A DNA stretch of 64,000 nucleotides from Inia geoffrensis (taxonomy: Eukaryota; Chordata; Mammalia; Artiodactyla; Iniidae). Shown here piece by piece: positions 35,130 to 46,039 of the stretch; within the stretch, counting starts at the first letter, position 1, and each line of letters begins with the position of its first letter. The notes below the pieces were generated by a model. That model ran no database searches, was not told the DNA's origin, and worked only from the letters and a program-made list of their open reading frames with translations. Position numbers and translations under genes: made by a program. The stretch spans positions 20,127,592 to 20,191,591 of the forward strand of contig CM070905.1 in assembly GCA_036417435.1 (NCBI GenBank). The letters are read 5' to 3'.

Positions 35130-35262
35130 GCCACAATCCAGTCTTTCTGAATCTCAGTTTCCCCATCTTTCAACCAAACATAGGCACCTCAGAGGGTTTT
35201 TTTTGAGAATTCAGAGATATGTGAAAGTGCTTTGTAAACTGTGATTACTATACTCATATTAA
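35130..35262 (+). repeat. MIR-like fragment
   Basis: 'tgaatctcagtttccccatc' and 'tgtgaaagtgctttgtaaac' in the order of the MIR 3' half, sense orientation. Confidence 0.6.
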
Positions 35263-38200
35263 ATCCCTGTAGTTAACTATACTAAAGTTATTTTTGACAA
35301 TTTAATGAGGATTGGCAGATCCATGTACAAATTCCACAGTTGGATGTGGGGAGCCAGGAGCTGTCGTAAGCTGTCTCTCACCTTGTCCTGTACTTGTTAT
35401 TAACATGCCTCCCGACTAGATTGCTGCCCTCTCTGATCACACACCTATCCCAAGTGTTTGGCAGAAGAGCAGTTGGAAAAGCAGGGGAAATGATGGCATT
35501 GAGAAGAAGAGGGTCAAGTTCCTCAGTTTTGGTGTCTCTAGCAATATAGGGAACCCAGCATCACCAGGAAATGGGAATTGATTGGTAAAGGTGGAAGGTT
35601 TGAGGATTATATAGGTTGTTAAGGAGGATAGAAGATAGGAGATAAGGAGGTTGTGGTTGAAGAAATGGGATGTCAAGTTCAAGTCTGTGTAGTGGAGCAT
35701 AGCCTGCAGTCCTGCAGCCTAGGAGTACCTCTAACGGTGAGGGGCTGATGGTCTTAGAGGGGGTGTTTTGAAGAGGACAAGAAAGGCCATGGTTGAGAGC
35801 TGAAGTGTACTTATGCTGGGCAGCAGGGAGAGTCTCGGTGGAGCATAGCTGAGGATGACCTCGGGAATGGAGCGTAGATGTGGCTGCCTAGGCAGAAGCT
35901 GCAGCTGTGCAGGGAACTAGCCTTGCATTATGAAGCTATAAGAAGTACAGTGCCTTGTTATAAGTATAGTCTTCAAGAATGACTGTGAATCTAAGAATTG
36001 TCATAAGCAGTGACCATAGCCACTGCTCCTGTTGGATGTAGTCACAAATTTGATGACAGAATTCAAAGAACTGCTGCCCTACCATAACCTTTTTGGTATA
36101 TTTGAACACACAGATCATAATGCCTGAGCAGTTAGAATCATGTAAGAATGAATGAAAATAAGTATGCCTTAAAGTATGGCACCTGTAAGATTGGGAACCA
36201 TCAGCTTTAAAGTAATTTGAGAAAACCTTGGCCATTGGGAAAGTGGCTTCTTTGGTTACACTGGAACTTGAATCTCGGGTGTGGAGTCTGGGGTTGAAGA
36301 TTTCCCCTGCTCTCTTCTACTAGAAATGGAAACTGACAGGGTGAATGCCGCAATACCTTAGTCGTTCCATTTCTGAGTAATAATAAGAATACTAATACCA
36401 TTTGCTTTTCTCCTCATGCCACCATTCCTAGCCTTATTGACACCCATTGAATATATTTCTTAACAAGTTTGGTTATTCCACCATCTCCCAATGGTCCATG
36501 GAGGATGCAACAAACTCTTAAACTGAAGTAAATAATGAGATCTATGACTCTTAGAGGTGTCACAGTAATCGTGGGAGAAATGGCTGCTGAAAAGCCTGAC
36601 ATTGAAGGAGTGGACAAAATGTAAAAAGTAGGAACTGTGTTAAAGTACTCCAGTGATGAGTATTCTTAATGATGGTCTTGATTCATCCCTAAAACAAAAC
36701 TCAAAAGCACTTCACTGTACTTTCCACCCAGTTGCTTATAAAGGAAACAGGGAAATGAAATACTTTGAAGAAAGATTTTCCTTACAGATGGCCACAAATG
36801 TAATCAGAGATTTAGAATGCATGAAGGGATAAGCCTCAGTTATATATAAAATTCACTTAAATGGAGCACTTTATTTCCCAGGGACGCAGATAATTGAGTT
36901 ACACCTAAAATCTTGACCTGTGTAACACACATGCATACGTGTCTAATTTCAGTGTGCTAAGAGGTTTTAAATGGTTTGAAAACTGTAATTAAATAGCTGA
37001 AATTGTGCTGCAAAGTCACTATAAGCATTGCCTCATGTAGTATTTCAGCATTAAGTGCTAAAATCTAATCTAAGTAGCTGTGACTAATCTAGTCTTTATT
37101 TGTAACACATTCAAATTAAGAGGTGTGTGTTCTTGTTCATGTACTTTCCCATTAGCAGTAATATTGCTAACGGGAGTGACAAATGTACTATGTTTTCGCC
37201 TATCACTTACACCTTTTACATAGCTAGCTCCTTAAAGGAGGTAATTTTCCATGTGATACATTTATGGAACTGTGTGTTTAATAGTTTCCTCAAAAGAGAA
37301 TATGTCCATAGGGACTATTTATTAGTTGATGGGCTCTGGGGAAAAGAAGTTTGAATTAATCAATTTGAACCATAGCAGAAATTATGATGGCAATTAATAT
37401 AAATGAGAATATCACACATGCATTTGTTCCTATAGATCTTTCAGGCTTTTTTTCCCCCCTCTTATTCATTATGAGATTTCAAGCTTTTTCCCCAGAGTCT
37501 TGGCTTTGATGCTTAATAGCCCCTCTTTATTCCTCTTCTCTACATCCTCCTGGTTGTTCAAAGGACTCCTTAATGTTCAAGAGAGTGACTGAACAGTTCC
37601 TAGTATTTAAAACCATGTAAAGCCATCTTCTTTTTGTGAATACTCATCTCATTAAGGGCTGATGTGTTTGGTTATTGTATTCTCTCCAACCACCTTAGCA
37701 AATACTCTGGTGTTCTGTTTGGTTTTGTTTTTTTCTTCTTTTTTTGTGAGATATCCAGAATGGGATCTGCTCAGGGACTGTTTGCTGCTCCCCGGCATCT
37801 GTAGCTCCCATGACACACTCTCTTTACACACATACACATGCACACATACTCACACATTTACAATGTATCCCCCTCCCCGTGACTCCATACCCAGTAGGAA
37901 CAGTGTTTGTGTGCTACCTGGCTTCTCGAAGCTCCCCAACACACACGCGCGCACACACACACTCCCCCCTCCGCCACTTCTCTCATTCACTCTCATTGCC
38001 CCCCCTCACACACCCTGTGGAATGGTGGCCACGCGGTCCTCACAGCTCCAGCTCCTCTTTGGGAATCCTTCTGTCTTCTCCTAAGGGCGCAGAGATTGGA
38101 ACTTTCTGCCTGGAGAGCCTTCTCCAGGGGACTCGTTGGAGATACATGTGTGAGAAGACGGTGGAGGAGCCCTGTCACTCCGGCCTGTGGGCATAGCTTC

Positions 38201-38480
38201 CTGGCATTCCTGTTTCCAGTCGATGTGCATGTTTCCTTAGAGACAGTGTTATAAAGAGTGGTTAGATTACCTAGGACCATTTCATGGACATTTTCATGGC
38301 AGCGTAGTTCACCTGTATTATGGATTCAATAAGAACTCGTCTAGACTGCTTTGGGACTTAATACATTGATTTCCCAAAACCAAATTCCAAATGACCTTTG
38401 GGAGCAGCCCATTTCCAAATTGTGTACTGTCCATATTTCTGACTCAAATTGTTTACTCAGGTTCTGGAAATAGATGGATC
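35263..38480. other. Unassigned non-coding stretch
   Basis: About 3.2 kb with no identified mobile element. Minus-strand frames at 35936-36235 (99 codons), 36207-36401 and 36414-36617 overlap end-to-end but lack recognisable domains, and I cannot say whether they are relics of a retroelement or of chance. A CA-rich microsatellite lies inside (37815-37965). Confidence 0.45.
37815..37965. repeat. CA-rich and CG/CA alternating microsatellites
   Basis: Imperfect (CA)n at about 37815-37855 and a second run acacacacgcgcgcacacac at 37939-37962. The latter alternates perfectly and has a CGCGCG core, the most Z-DNA-prone composition in the window. Overlapping frames with histidine/threonine repeats arise from it. 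Confidence 0.88.
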
Positions 38481-38489
38481 AAGTCTGCA

Positions 38490-38620
38490 ATGTAGCAGAG
38501 AGGAAAGAATATTAACGTTAGAATCAAGAAACAAGAGTGAATCCTTGCTCTTATTGGTTTTATATTCTTGGGCATGAGCCCAAATATTTCTTCCTGTTAA
38601 ATGGAGGTGATAAATAGCCA
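38490..38620 (+). repeat. MIR-like fragment
   Basis: 'gagaggaaagaatattaacg', 'caagagtgaatccttgctct' and 'cttcctgttaaatggaggtg' follow the MIR sense order, decayed. Confidence 0.5.
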
Positions 38621-38999
38621 TGAATAGATATTTCACAGAATGATCAGGAACATTTTATGAGATAATGTACATACAAGTGTATTTAAGTTGTTAGGAAGGG
38701 ATGTAAACAAAAGATAGAATTATTTAATATTTAATAATTGGAAATATAGAAAATAGCTGTATTTTGCAGGTCTCTAAAATATACATTTTAAGTTGCTGAA
38801 GGGATTTGCTAGGATTTTTTTTACTTCTGCCATCTTATAACGTCATTGATGTATCATTGTTAAGTAATACAGATTTTTAATGAATTAATTTTCTTAATGG
38901 CAGTATGTTTGTAAGTAAAACTTAAGTACTTTGATAAGACAATGTCCTTTGACAGACGTAAGGTCAGTCAGTCTCTTCATGTATGTAACACAGTACAGA

Positions 39000-40260
39000 A
39001 ATAATCAGCGACCATATTAAATCTTAAATCAGTAACAGTGTTCACTAATTACAAGAGCTGGTTTATATATTGGGCAAATTGCTGTTTGTGAACGTTGGAT
39101 TTTATTAACTAACACAGCATATTGCCAGCCACAAAATAAGCATAAGGTTTGCTAAAAGCTTTCATCAATAGCTTGAAGTAGGCACTGCTGCCTAATATTT
39201 CAGTCAGTGTGGAAAGGCAGGTAATGAAATTATGAATACATTTATAATGCAGCCCAATTTCTTCTGAAATGCATATAAGCATTACTTTACCAGGAGTCTG
39301 TGAAATATGATTTATTTAATGCATTTCAGCTCCCATAATATTATGATATAATTGAAATGAGAAGAAAAAAAATTGCATGTAGTCAGTATGGTACATGAAT
39401 CATAGACTAAATTGCTTGTAATTTTTAAAGGCACTTAAAAGAATTGTGAAATTCATATAATGCATCCTTATATTTGGAAAAGGTTGTAAGAACAATAGTC
39501 CAGTTATTTTAGTATTTCAATCCTAAAAATAGGACTCTTTGAATTGTTATTAAGCCTAAGATAGCCATACACTGAACAAATCCGAATCTTTCTATGTCCA
39601 GTTCTCATTAAATAATTTTTGTGAATTTTTCCTTTAAGCCTCTTATATTTAGCAAAGTAGTTGAGCAGCATATGATTTCTATGAAGGCCATAATCTAGTT
39701 TTTATAAACTATACAACCGGATGAATGACAGCAACATAAATGTTGCCAGCATGTTTAGAAGGGAATCAGTTAAATGGTACTTGGAATTTTGATGATTATT
39801 GCTTTGAAAAGACAGAAAATCACAGGTCTTGGCTTTATAGTTTAATTACTTGCTTAACAATTGCTAGTGATTCACTAAATCACAAGGCTTCCAAACAAAT
39901 AACATCAGTAACTGCTGCCATGCCTGAGCAACTCCAATTTTCTTGACAATGGCTACCAAACTGTGTTTAGCCTTAATATAAACTGTTAGTTTAACATCCA
40001 GCAATAGGAATTTCAAGCATGCCGTTGATGAAATGGCAGCAAATCGAGTGCTTTACCAGTGGTGACACTTGTGTCAATAACTTGAGTATGTTTCATCAGG
40101 ACCAGTTGGAGAAGCACATATAGTAATTATCCACATCCCTTTTTGATATTGGATGCAATAATGAGCACTGTTCAGCTTTCCAGAGCATCTAATTAATAAT
40201 TCGTTCTTAGTAACACAGCATGTGTTTGAATAAAACTGGGAAACAGGGCAAGCTCAAGGT
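39000..40260. other. Repeat-free AT-rich block, candidate conserved non-coding element
   Basis: About 1.26 kb without any recognisable repeat, of even complexity and with many homeodomain-type cores (taatta, attaat) and ataaaagc-like words. No open frame of significance (longest 68 codons at 39740-39946, without domain). The designation as conserved is a guess from composition and repeat exclusion; no comparison was available. Confidence 0.35.
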
Positions 40261-40644
40261 CTTCCATGCTTTTGTGGGCCAGAGTCAGAACTCCTGGTGG
40301 CACTTTAAAAGAAGAGCAGGTTGTAGGCAGAGATCCAGGTGTCCTTGTGGGAAAGTTTAATTTGTGCCTTTATTGACCTGTGCTGCTTTCTTCACTGTGT
40401 CTTAACGTCGTGGCATTTCCATGAGTATACTGCTCTTCCATCTTGCCCTTTTGCGATGGCATGGTCTTTATTTCAGATGGATTTTTCCAGAATTAGGTGA
40501 GTTCCTCAGTTTTTATTTATGTAGCAGCCACAAACTTTTGCTCACATGAGAATTATCTTAACACTGTTCTTTGGTATTTCACCACTGAAATAATGGAAAA
40601 GAAACAGGTCAGACTGCGTTTAATCAGTGGTGATAGTGCCCAGT

Positions 40645-40845
40645 GTCTTATTGGGTGCTTACTTGCCAGGCACTAAGCCAAGAATTCCACATACATTTTA
40701 TTAAATTGTTACAGCATGAGGTGGTAATATTATCATCACTATGATAGGAATAACCGAGGTTTAGAGAAATTAAATAATTTACCCAGAGTCACTAGGTAGA
40801 CAGTTTGGCTCCAGACCCATGCTCTAGGCTACTGCCATACCACCT
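40645..40845 (-). repeat. MIR element
   Basis: The plus strand reads 'gggtgcttacttgccaggca', 'ataaccgaggtttagagaaa' and 'aatttacccagagtcactag'. This is the antisense of MIR with the CORE region well preserved. Confidence 0.8.
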
Positions 40846-40899
40846 CTTTAGTATAAATATGAACTCTTACTTTAAATGTGAGCATTAATTATTCAGGTG

Positions 40900-41200
40900 A
40901 GACACTGTCTGAAATATGCTCTTTCTTGGTGTAGATGGGTATTTTAAAAGTTTTATTTAAATGATAACCCACATGAATATGTTTTGCATTATGACCCAGT
41001 GCACACACATATATTAATTGAAATGCAAGAAATAACGCTACTTGTGGTTCATTCTACTATTTTCTGTTTTTGTATTTTCTCTTTTACTGTTTTCATTTTT
41101 TTTACTCATTTTTTATAATGCTGGTTGTGACCCGCTAAGATGATTTCACAGTCCACTAATAGGTAGCAACCTACAGTTTGAAAACCATTGAGAATCAGTT
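40900..41200. repeat. Possible old DNA-transposon relic
   Basis: The end 'aggtagcaacctacagtttg aaaaccattgag' is of the kind seen at ends of old MER-type hAT elements. The left end is not found. Confidence 0.3.
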
Positions 41201-41893
41201 CTGGCCTTGCGGGGTTCATGCTGGTCAGTGGAATCTGTGTTCTGCTGGTTTGACTCTTGTTAAGATGCTGCCTCAGGTACTTACACTTCTAATTTTGTTA
41301 CTTTTCTAATTTTGTGAGACCTTGAATAGTTTTCACCAGTAGGCATTTGTGAATGATTGAGTTCTGTGGGTGAATTAATACCTTTCTGAGGCTCAGAGAG
41401 TTGCTCCTTTGCCATTTTATCATGGTCCTTTAGGGGTCCTGTGGAGTTTAGATTATAGGGTTTTACTCAGAGTTTGACTTTCCAGAGGCTGCCTCCCCTT
41501 CTTTCTGTAGTGCTCCTACGCAGGCAAGTTCATTACGGCAACTGAAGGAAACTGAAGTAGAAAAATGTTCTCTCCCCAGTTTTCTCTTCCGTTTTTGTCA
41601 CGTGCGGGACACAGTATGCTGGATGTGTTTCAGAGAGAGTTGAGAAGACGCAGACTGTCTCTTGCCTTCATCGTCTTGCACCCTTTGTCAGGCAGACCTA
41701 CCTAAGTATTGCCCAGCAGGCTGGATGGAGGTCATTGCGCCACTTGTCTATGTCCAGGAACAGCTGGTAGCACAGAACTGGGGCCGCCAAGCACCCTCTG
41801 GACGTGAAGTGTCCATGCTGTCTCGTCCTTTCCCTCCTGTAGCCAGCAAATTGGGGTGCCTGCTCTGTGCTGGCGGGGAAGGCAGGCAATAAA
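41201..41893. other. Unassigned non-coding stretch
   Basis: No recognised element. Overlapping frames on both strands around 41662-41984 are compositional; the minus-strand ones run through the MITE. Confidence 0.45.
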
Positions 41894-41895
41894 TA

Positions 41896-41984
41896 TTGGC
41901 TTGGCCAAAAAGTTCATTAGGTTTTAAGTAAAAATAAGACATTTTTTCATTTCCACCAAGAACTTTATTATTTAGCCAACCCAA
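41896..41984. mobile_element. Mariner-like miniature element (MITE)
   Basis: 89 bp bounded by TA on both sides (41894-41895, 41985-41986). The ends ttggcttggccaaa and, reverse-complemented, ttgggttggctaaa are inverted repeats (12 of 14), and the word GGCCAAAAAGTTC just inside is typical of a mariner group known from cetartiodactyl genomes. No transposase. The central part forms imperfect inverted complementarity (aagttcatt... and ...aactttatt). Confidence 0.85.
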
Positions 41985-42089
41985 TAGTAAATAGATATAT
42001 AACTATATGTTTATTTTCTAAATGTAGTTGGTGTCTGAGGAACAGTGATGCAGAGTAAGATGTTAGAGAGCTTTGGCTGCAGCATTTCT

Positions 42090-42639
42090 TCACTTATCTG
42101 GGCCCCACACCCAGGGTTATTAGTTTCCTCAGGACCTGCAGAGCCTCTGAAGAGACCCAGACAGTGTGAGCCAAGGCCGACGTAGGATCTTCAATTGTGA
42201 GAGGCCTGTAACTCAAGAGGAGAACGTTGCGAGAAATTGGTCCAATGCGGTTCGTAGTGACATCGACGTTACTTTGAAACTTGTTAAAAGTGCAGCCTCT
42301 CTGGTCCAGCTTGGACCTGCTGAAGCAGAATCTGCATTTGAACAAGGTCTCGGGGTGAATCCTTCTGCAAAGTAAAGTGTGAGAGGTACTGCTAGATTAG
42401 TGGCTTTCGACTTGACTACCAGAGTTGGACAGGATAAGTCACCCCCAGTGAAGTGACATTTGGTCAAACCTTCAAGCATTTCCAGGGTGGAAATCGTCAT
42501 ATGACCCAGCTTTGCTCACTTCTACTTCCAGTCAGGCTGTACAAACAACCTGTCCTGCCCTTTTGACGCTTGTCTCCCCGACTCTCCCCTCCCCAGGATG
42601 GACCACCTGAGGTTAGTCCTCTCCCAGCATTAATCAGAA
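42090..42639. other. Unassigned stretch before the LTR-like segment
   Basis: Contains a word set 'aagcagaatctgcatttgaa caagg' reminiscent of MER5-type elements and a 69-codon frame at 42166-42375 with no recognised domain. Unusually CpG-containing for this part of the window ('gccgacgtagg', 'gacatcgacgtt'). Confidence 0.4.
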
Positions 42640-42930
42640 ATCGTGCTGGCATGCTCCAGTCCTTGCATGTATACCCCCGGCACCAGGCCTCTTCTGTTTC
42701 CTTCCAGCTGGACATGAGAAGACCCCTTTAGACTGTGACCCCCGTGCCAGGGACTCCCCTTGTCATGCCTGTGCCTGGATGTGTAATAAACCTTTGGATT
42801 GCTTGTGATCACTGGCTCAGCTGTGCTGTGTTTTTACCTCCAGGAATTTTCGAGAGAGGGACCTGGAGACCCAGGTGTGGACCGAGTCAAACTAAAGCTC
42901 TAATTAAAAAAAAAAAAAAAAAAAAAAAGG
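42640..42930 (+). repeat. LTR-like or retrotranscript end with AATAAA and poly(A)
   Basis: A pyrimidine-rich then mixed segment with AATAAA at about 42785, followed 115 bases on by a run of 24 A (42905-42929). The layout is either an LTR R/U5 fragment next to an unrelated A tract, or the 3' end of a retroposed transcript. I do not recognise the family. No target-site duplication was found. Confidence 0.4.
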
Positions 42931-42939
42931 GAATCTCGA

Positions 42940-43075
42940 TTCTCAGACATAACTCCAAACCAATGAAATCAGCATCTCTACGTAGCATTTTTTAGGCCAC
43001 AGCATTTTTTAAAGCTCCCAGGTAATTCCAAAGGGCAGCCAATATTGATAACCTCCACTCTAGGAAAAATATCCT
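42940..43075 (+). repeat. MER5A-like hAT fragment
   Basis: 'ccaatgaaatcagcatctct', 'acagcattttttaaagctcc' and 'caggtaattccaaagggcag' follow the order of MER5A-type elements; the end 'aacctccactctagg' replaces the canonical terminus. Confidence 0.55.
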
Positions 43076-43829
43076 TTATGTTGTTAGGGCCCTAGAATAT
43101 TTTAGAAGCTACTTATGATAAATTCTGATGTTTTAAGTGTCCATCATTGACATATACCCTTCTTGTGCAGATGTGTACGTGTGTAACATGCTGATTGCAC
43201 CTTTAGAATTGCTTGGTTCCGTTCTTATAAAACTATAGCAGAACTGACAACAACAGAACAGAGTTACCAGAGTTGAATTTGAGTCACCACAATGAGATTG
43301 ACATCAGATCTTGTGGAAAATATGTTGCAACAAATGTCTGTCAGTTGGTAAATGATTAATAACGTTTTTGCATTTGAAAAAGAACAATTCCTTTTAAAGT
43401 TTAGGACATTTTTGCCTGTCTTCATCTAACTCAGACCTGCTTAACATTTATGAAACTGATCAAGACCTAGGTGTACATCTGATTCTGAAAGTGACACCTA
43501 TAGTCCCAAACTTCCACACTCTGGAAGACTTTTTATGTCTACTTTGCTTTTGCCTACAGCTTTTCCAGATGACACAGAGCAGCAAGAATCAGCTGGGAGT
43601 CCCTCAAAGCCAGAAGAGTAAATGGAATTAGAGAGGGTATTCTGAGGCAGGAAACAATGATTAGAGGAAGGGACTCAAAGGGAAAGATCTTGAGGCCCTT
43701 AGATTTTACAGTTTGTTATACCAGGGCCGTAAGCTATGGTTTGGAAGAGAAACCCAGGTGGAAAAATTGAAAGGAGGTCCCTAAAATTTTGTAGGATGGA
43801 AGAAAGAGAAATTTTAGCAGAAAAGGTTT
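43076..43829. other. Unassigned non-coding stretch
   Basis: No recognised repeat or gene. Confidence 0.5.
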
Positions 43830-44190
43830 GTGTGCTAATTCTGAGGCTGATGTGAAGTATTGTCCTCCCAGCACTTTGATACGTGTCTATCAGTGGTCTG
43901 TCTTTGACGTTCAGACCCTGTATGAGCTGGCTTAACCTCCGAATCCTGACTTAAAAGGGAACAGCTGGAGGTGGGAGGTTCAGTGGTCGTGTGTGACAGC
44001 GATTGGCTCCCAAGTTGCATGGGCCAATAAGCAGTTCCTTCCAGGGTAGAGACCAAGGGGAGCGCCTCGCTTGTGCTTCGTCTTAGTGTCTGCATGTCTT
44101 TGACAAGCGAACAATAAAATGTACCGTTTGATTCCAGACTATCTTGCTTCTTTGCTGTGTCCCTCCTGCAATCTTTCTTTTTCATGTCAC
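43830..44190 (+). repeat. LTR-like segment
   Basis: Contains CCAAT-box-like 'gggccaataagcag', a G/C-rich initiation-like stretch, AATAAA at about 44112 and a T/C-rich following part, arranged like U3-R-U5 of an endogenous retroviral LTR. No clear TG..CA ends or target-site duplication were found and there is no internal retroviral coding sequence beside it. Confidence 0.35.
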
Positions 44191-44514
44191 ATTACGTGAG
44201 GTGCTTTTTACCTCTCTTTCCTGACCCTGGGTTCCATTGTTCATTGGTCCCTCTCACCCAGGATGTGCTCTAATTGGCAAAATGGTAACCTGGTAGCAGC
44301 AGCCTGCTCTTTCCGTTTCCTAATTGGTGTCAGGGGCAGCTGGTGGAGCCCAGCCATGCTGGATTGATTGATAGATTGGCCGCTGTGACTGTCAAGCTTC
44401 TGTCTGACCAACAGGTTTATTACTTTTGAAACTAAAAATTAAAATGTTAAATATATACTACAGTGTTCATAGTGTGTCTGAAATAAAATCAGCTCTTCAT
44501 CATTAAGGAGTACT

Positions 44515-44542
44515 TTCAATGTTACCTGAAGGTAACATTGAA
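44515..44542. repeat. Perfect 12-bp inverted repeat with 4-base loop
   Basis: ttcaatgttacc (44515-44526), loop tgaa, then ggtaacattgaa (44531-44542). No tail of T follows, so it is not a terminator. Confidence 0.95.
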
Positions 44543-44781
44543 CCTGAAGGTCCTTGGGTTTGCAACTCAAAATTTTGTTCTCTTTCTAACTCACAGCTGG
44601 CTGTTTTTTTGCTTTCATAATGCGGTGTAAAGCTGCATTTATATTTCACACTGCCTGTTGCACAGTGGGTTTCTTCTTTTTAGAAGTAACTCAGACATGG
44701 TGTTAAATGTGTGTGTTTGGGGTGGGGATGGGGGTGACATTGAAGACATTCTTCTTATACAACTTGAAATTTACAAGCTCG

Positions 44782-45072
44782 TTTTAAAATTTTTATTTAT
44801 TAACATCTTTATTGGAGTATAATTGCTTTACAATGGTGTGTTAGTTTCTGCTTTATAACACAGTGAATCAGCTATATATATACATATATCCCCATATCTC
44901 CTCCCTCTTGTGTCTCCCTCCCACCCCTCTAGGTGGTCACAAAGCACCGAGCTGATCTCCCTGTGCTTATGCGGCTGCTTCCCACTAGCTATCTGTTTTA
45001 AGTTTGGTTAGTGTATACATGTCCATGCCACTCTCTCACTTTGTCCCAGCTTACCCTTCCCCCTCCCCACAA
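44782..45072 (-). mobile_element. 5'-truncated L1 3' end
   Basis: L1 3' UTR only ('attggagtataattgcttta' through 'cccttccccctcccca'). The tail at left is short and interrupted (tttttatttattaacatc). No duplication seen. Confidence 0.92.
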
Positions 45073-45284
45073 CCTCCTTTATCTACATTGGTCAGTGAGA
45101 ATATATTGTTATGTTGAAAGTGGATCCTAAGAACAAAGTGATACAAGTTCTTTTTCAAAAGCTGTTTCTTTGAATTGACATTTATGTTGAAGATATAACT
45201 GAGCACTTAGGCATTCGAGTGTAATGTAATGACCATTTACCCAAATTAATGCTGAAGTTACAGAAGGCTACAAAATGCTGCGTT

Positions 45285-45492
45285 GTTTTTTTTTTTTTTC
45301 TCAGTACGTGGGCCTCTCACTGCTGTGGCCTCTCCCGTTGTGGAGCACAGGCTCCGGACGCGCAGGCTCAGCAGCCATGGCTCACGGGCCCAGCCACTCC
45401 ACGGCATGTGGGGTCTTCCCGGACCGGGGCACGAACCCGTGTCCCCTGCATCGGCAGGCGGACTCTCAACCACTGCGCCACCAGGGAAGCCC
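45285..45492 (-). mobile_element. Young cetacean CHR-type SINE
   Basis: Minus-strand copy with a 14-base T run at left. Duplication aatgctgcgtt (45274-45284) versus aatgtcgcgtt (45493-45503), 9 of 11. The otherwise well-preserved B box and head at right suggest recent insertion despite the TSD mismatches. Confidence 0.93.
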
Positions 45493-45699
45493 AATGTCGC
45501 GTTTTAATACTTCGATTAGCATATTATATTCCAGTATAATAAAACAATGTAGTGATCTTAAAGAGATCAGATATTACCAGTGAGCAGAGTTCTGTGATGT
45601 TTTTGTCTCATCTAATTCCTGTAGCCAGTATGAAGTCCTAAAGCAACATTTCTTTTGTAGAAAGATAAGTGTGAGTTGTTCATTACCAACACACATTGT

Positions 45700-45965
45700 G
45701 TAAGATGTTATAATAATAATACTGTCTTACAGTTGTTTGCATTATATTGGTTTTCCAAAGAACTTTCATATGTATAATCTCACTTTGTTCTTTGAATATC
45801 CTGAAATTAAGAATTATTATTTTACATTTTATGGTTGAGGGGGCTGAGAGTCAACAAGTTAAGTAACTTGATGGAAATCACTGCTGCCATACATGTGACT
45901 AACTCATGACATGCACCAGTCCTTGTGACTCCAGGTCTGTTGTTTTCCCAGAGTAACATACTGCC
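45700..45965 (-). repeat. MIR-like fragment
   Basis: The plus strand reads 'gaattattattttacatttt', 'caacaagttaagtaacttga' and 'gacatgcaccagtccttgtg'; MIR antisense order. Confidence 0.6.
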
Positions 45966-46039
45966 CCCTGTGTGCAGAATTTTAATGTTTTGGGGGTTAC
46001 AAAGATGACTCTGGCTTTCTTGGTCTTAAATTCTAGTTT

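Noticed and set aside
36580..36625. Short plus-strand peptide reminiscent of a thymosin-beta N-terminus (KPD..E)
   Set aside because: Only a few residues match, it stops after 14 codons, and the expected actin-binding motif is absent; chance similarity.
37662..38280. Four overlapping frames of 95-140 codons
   Set aside because: Driven by CA microsatellites; Thr/His repeats in all frames and no domain.
45249..45583. Overlapping 74-102-codon frames on both strands
   Set aside because: They are translations of the SINE at 45285-45492; the same peptides recur at every SINE of this type (52, 426, 8846, 47607, 48038, 53393, 62495, 63069).
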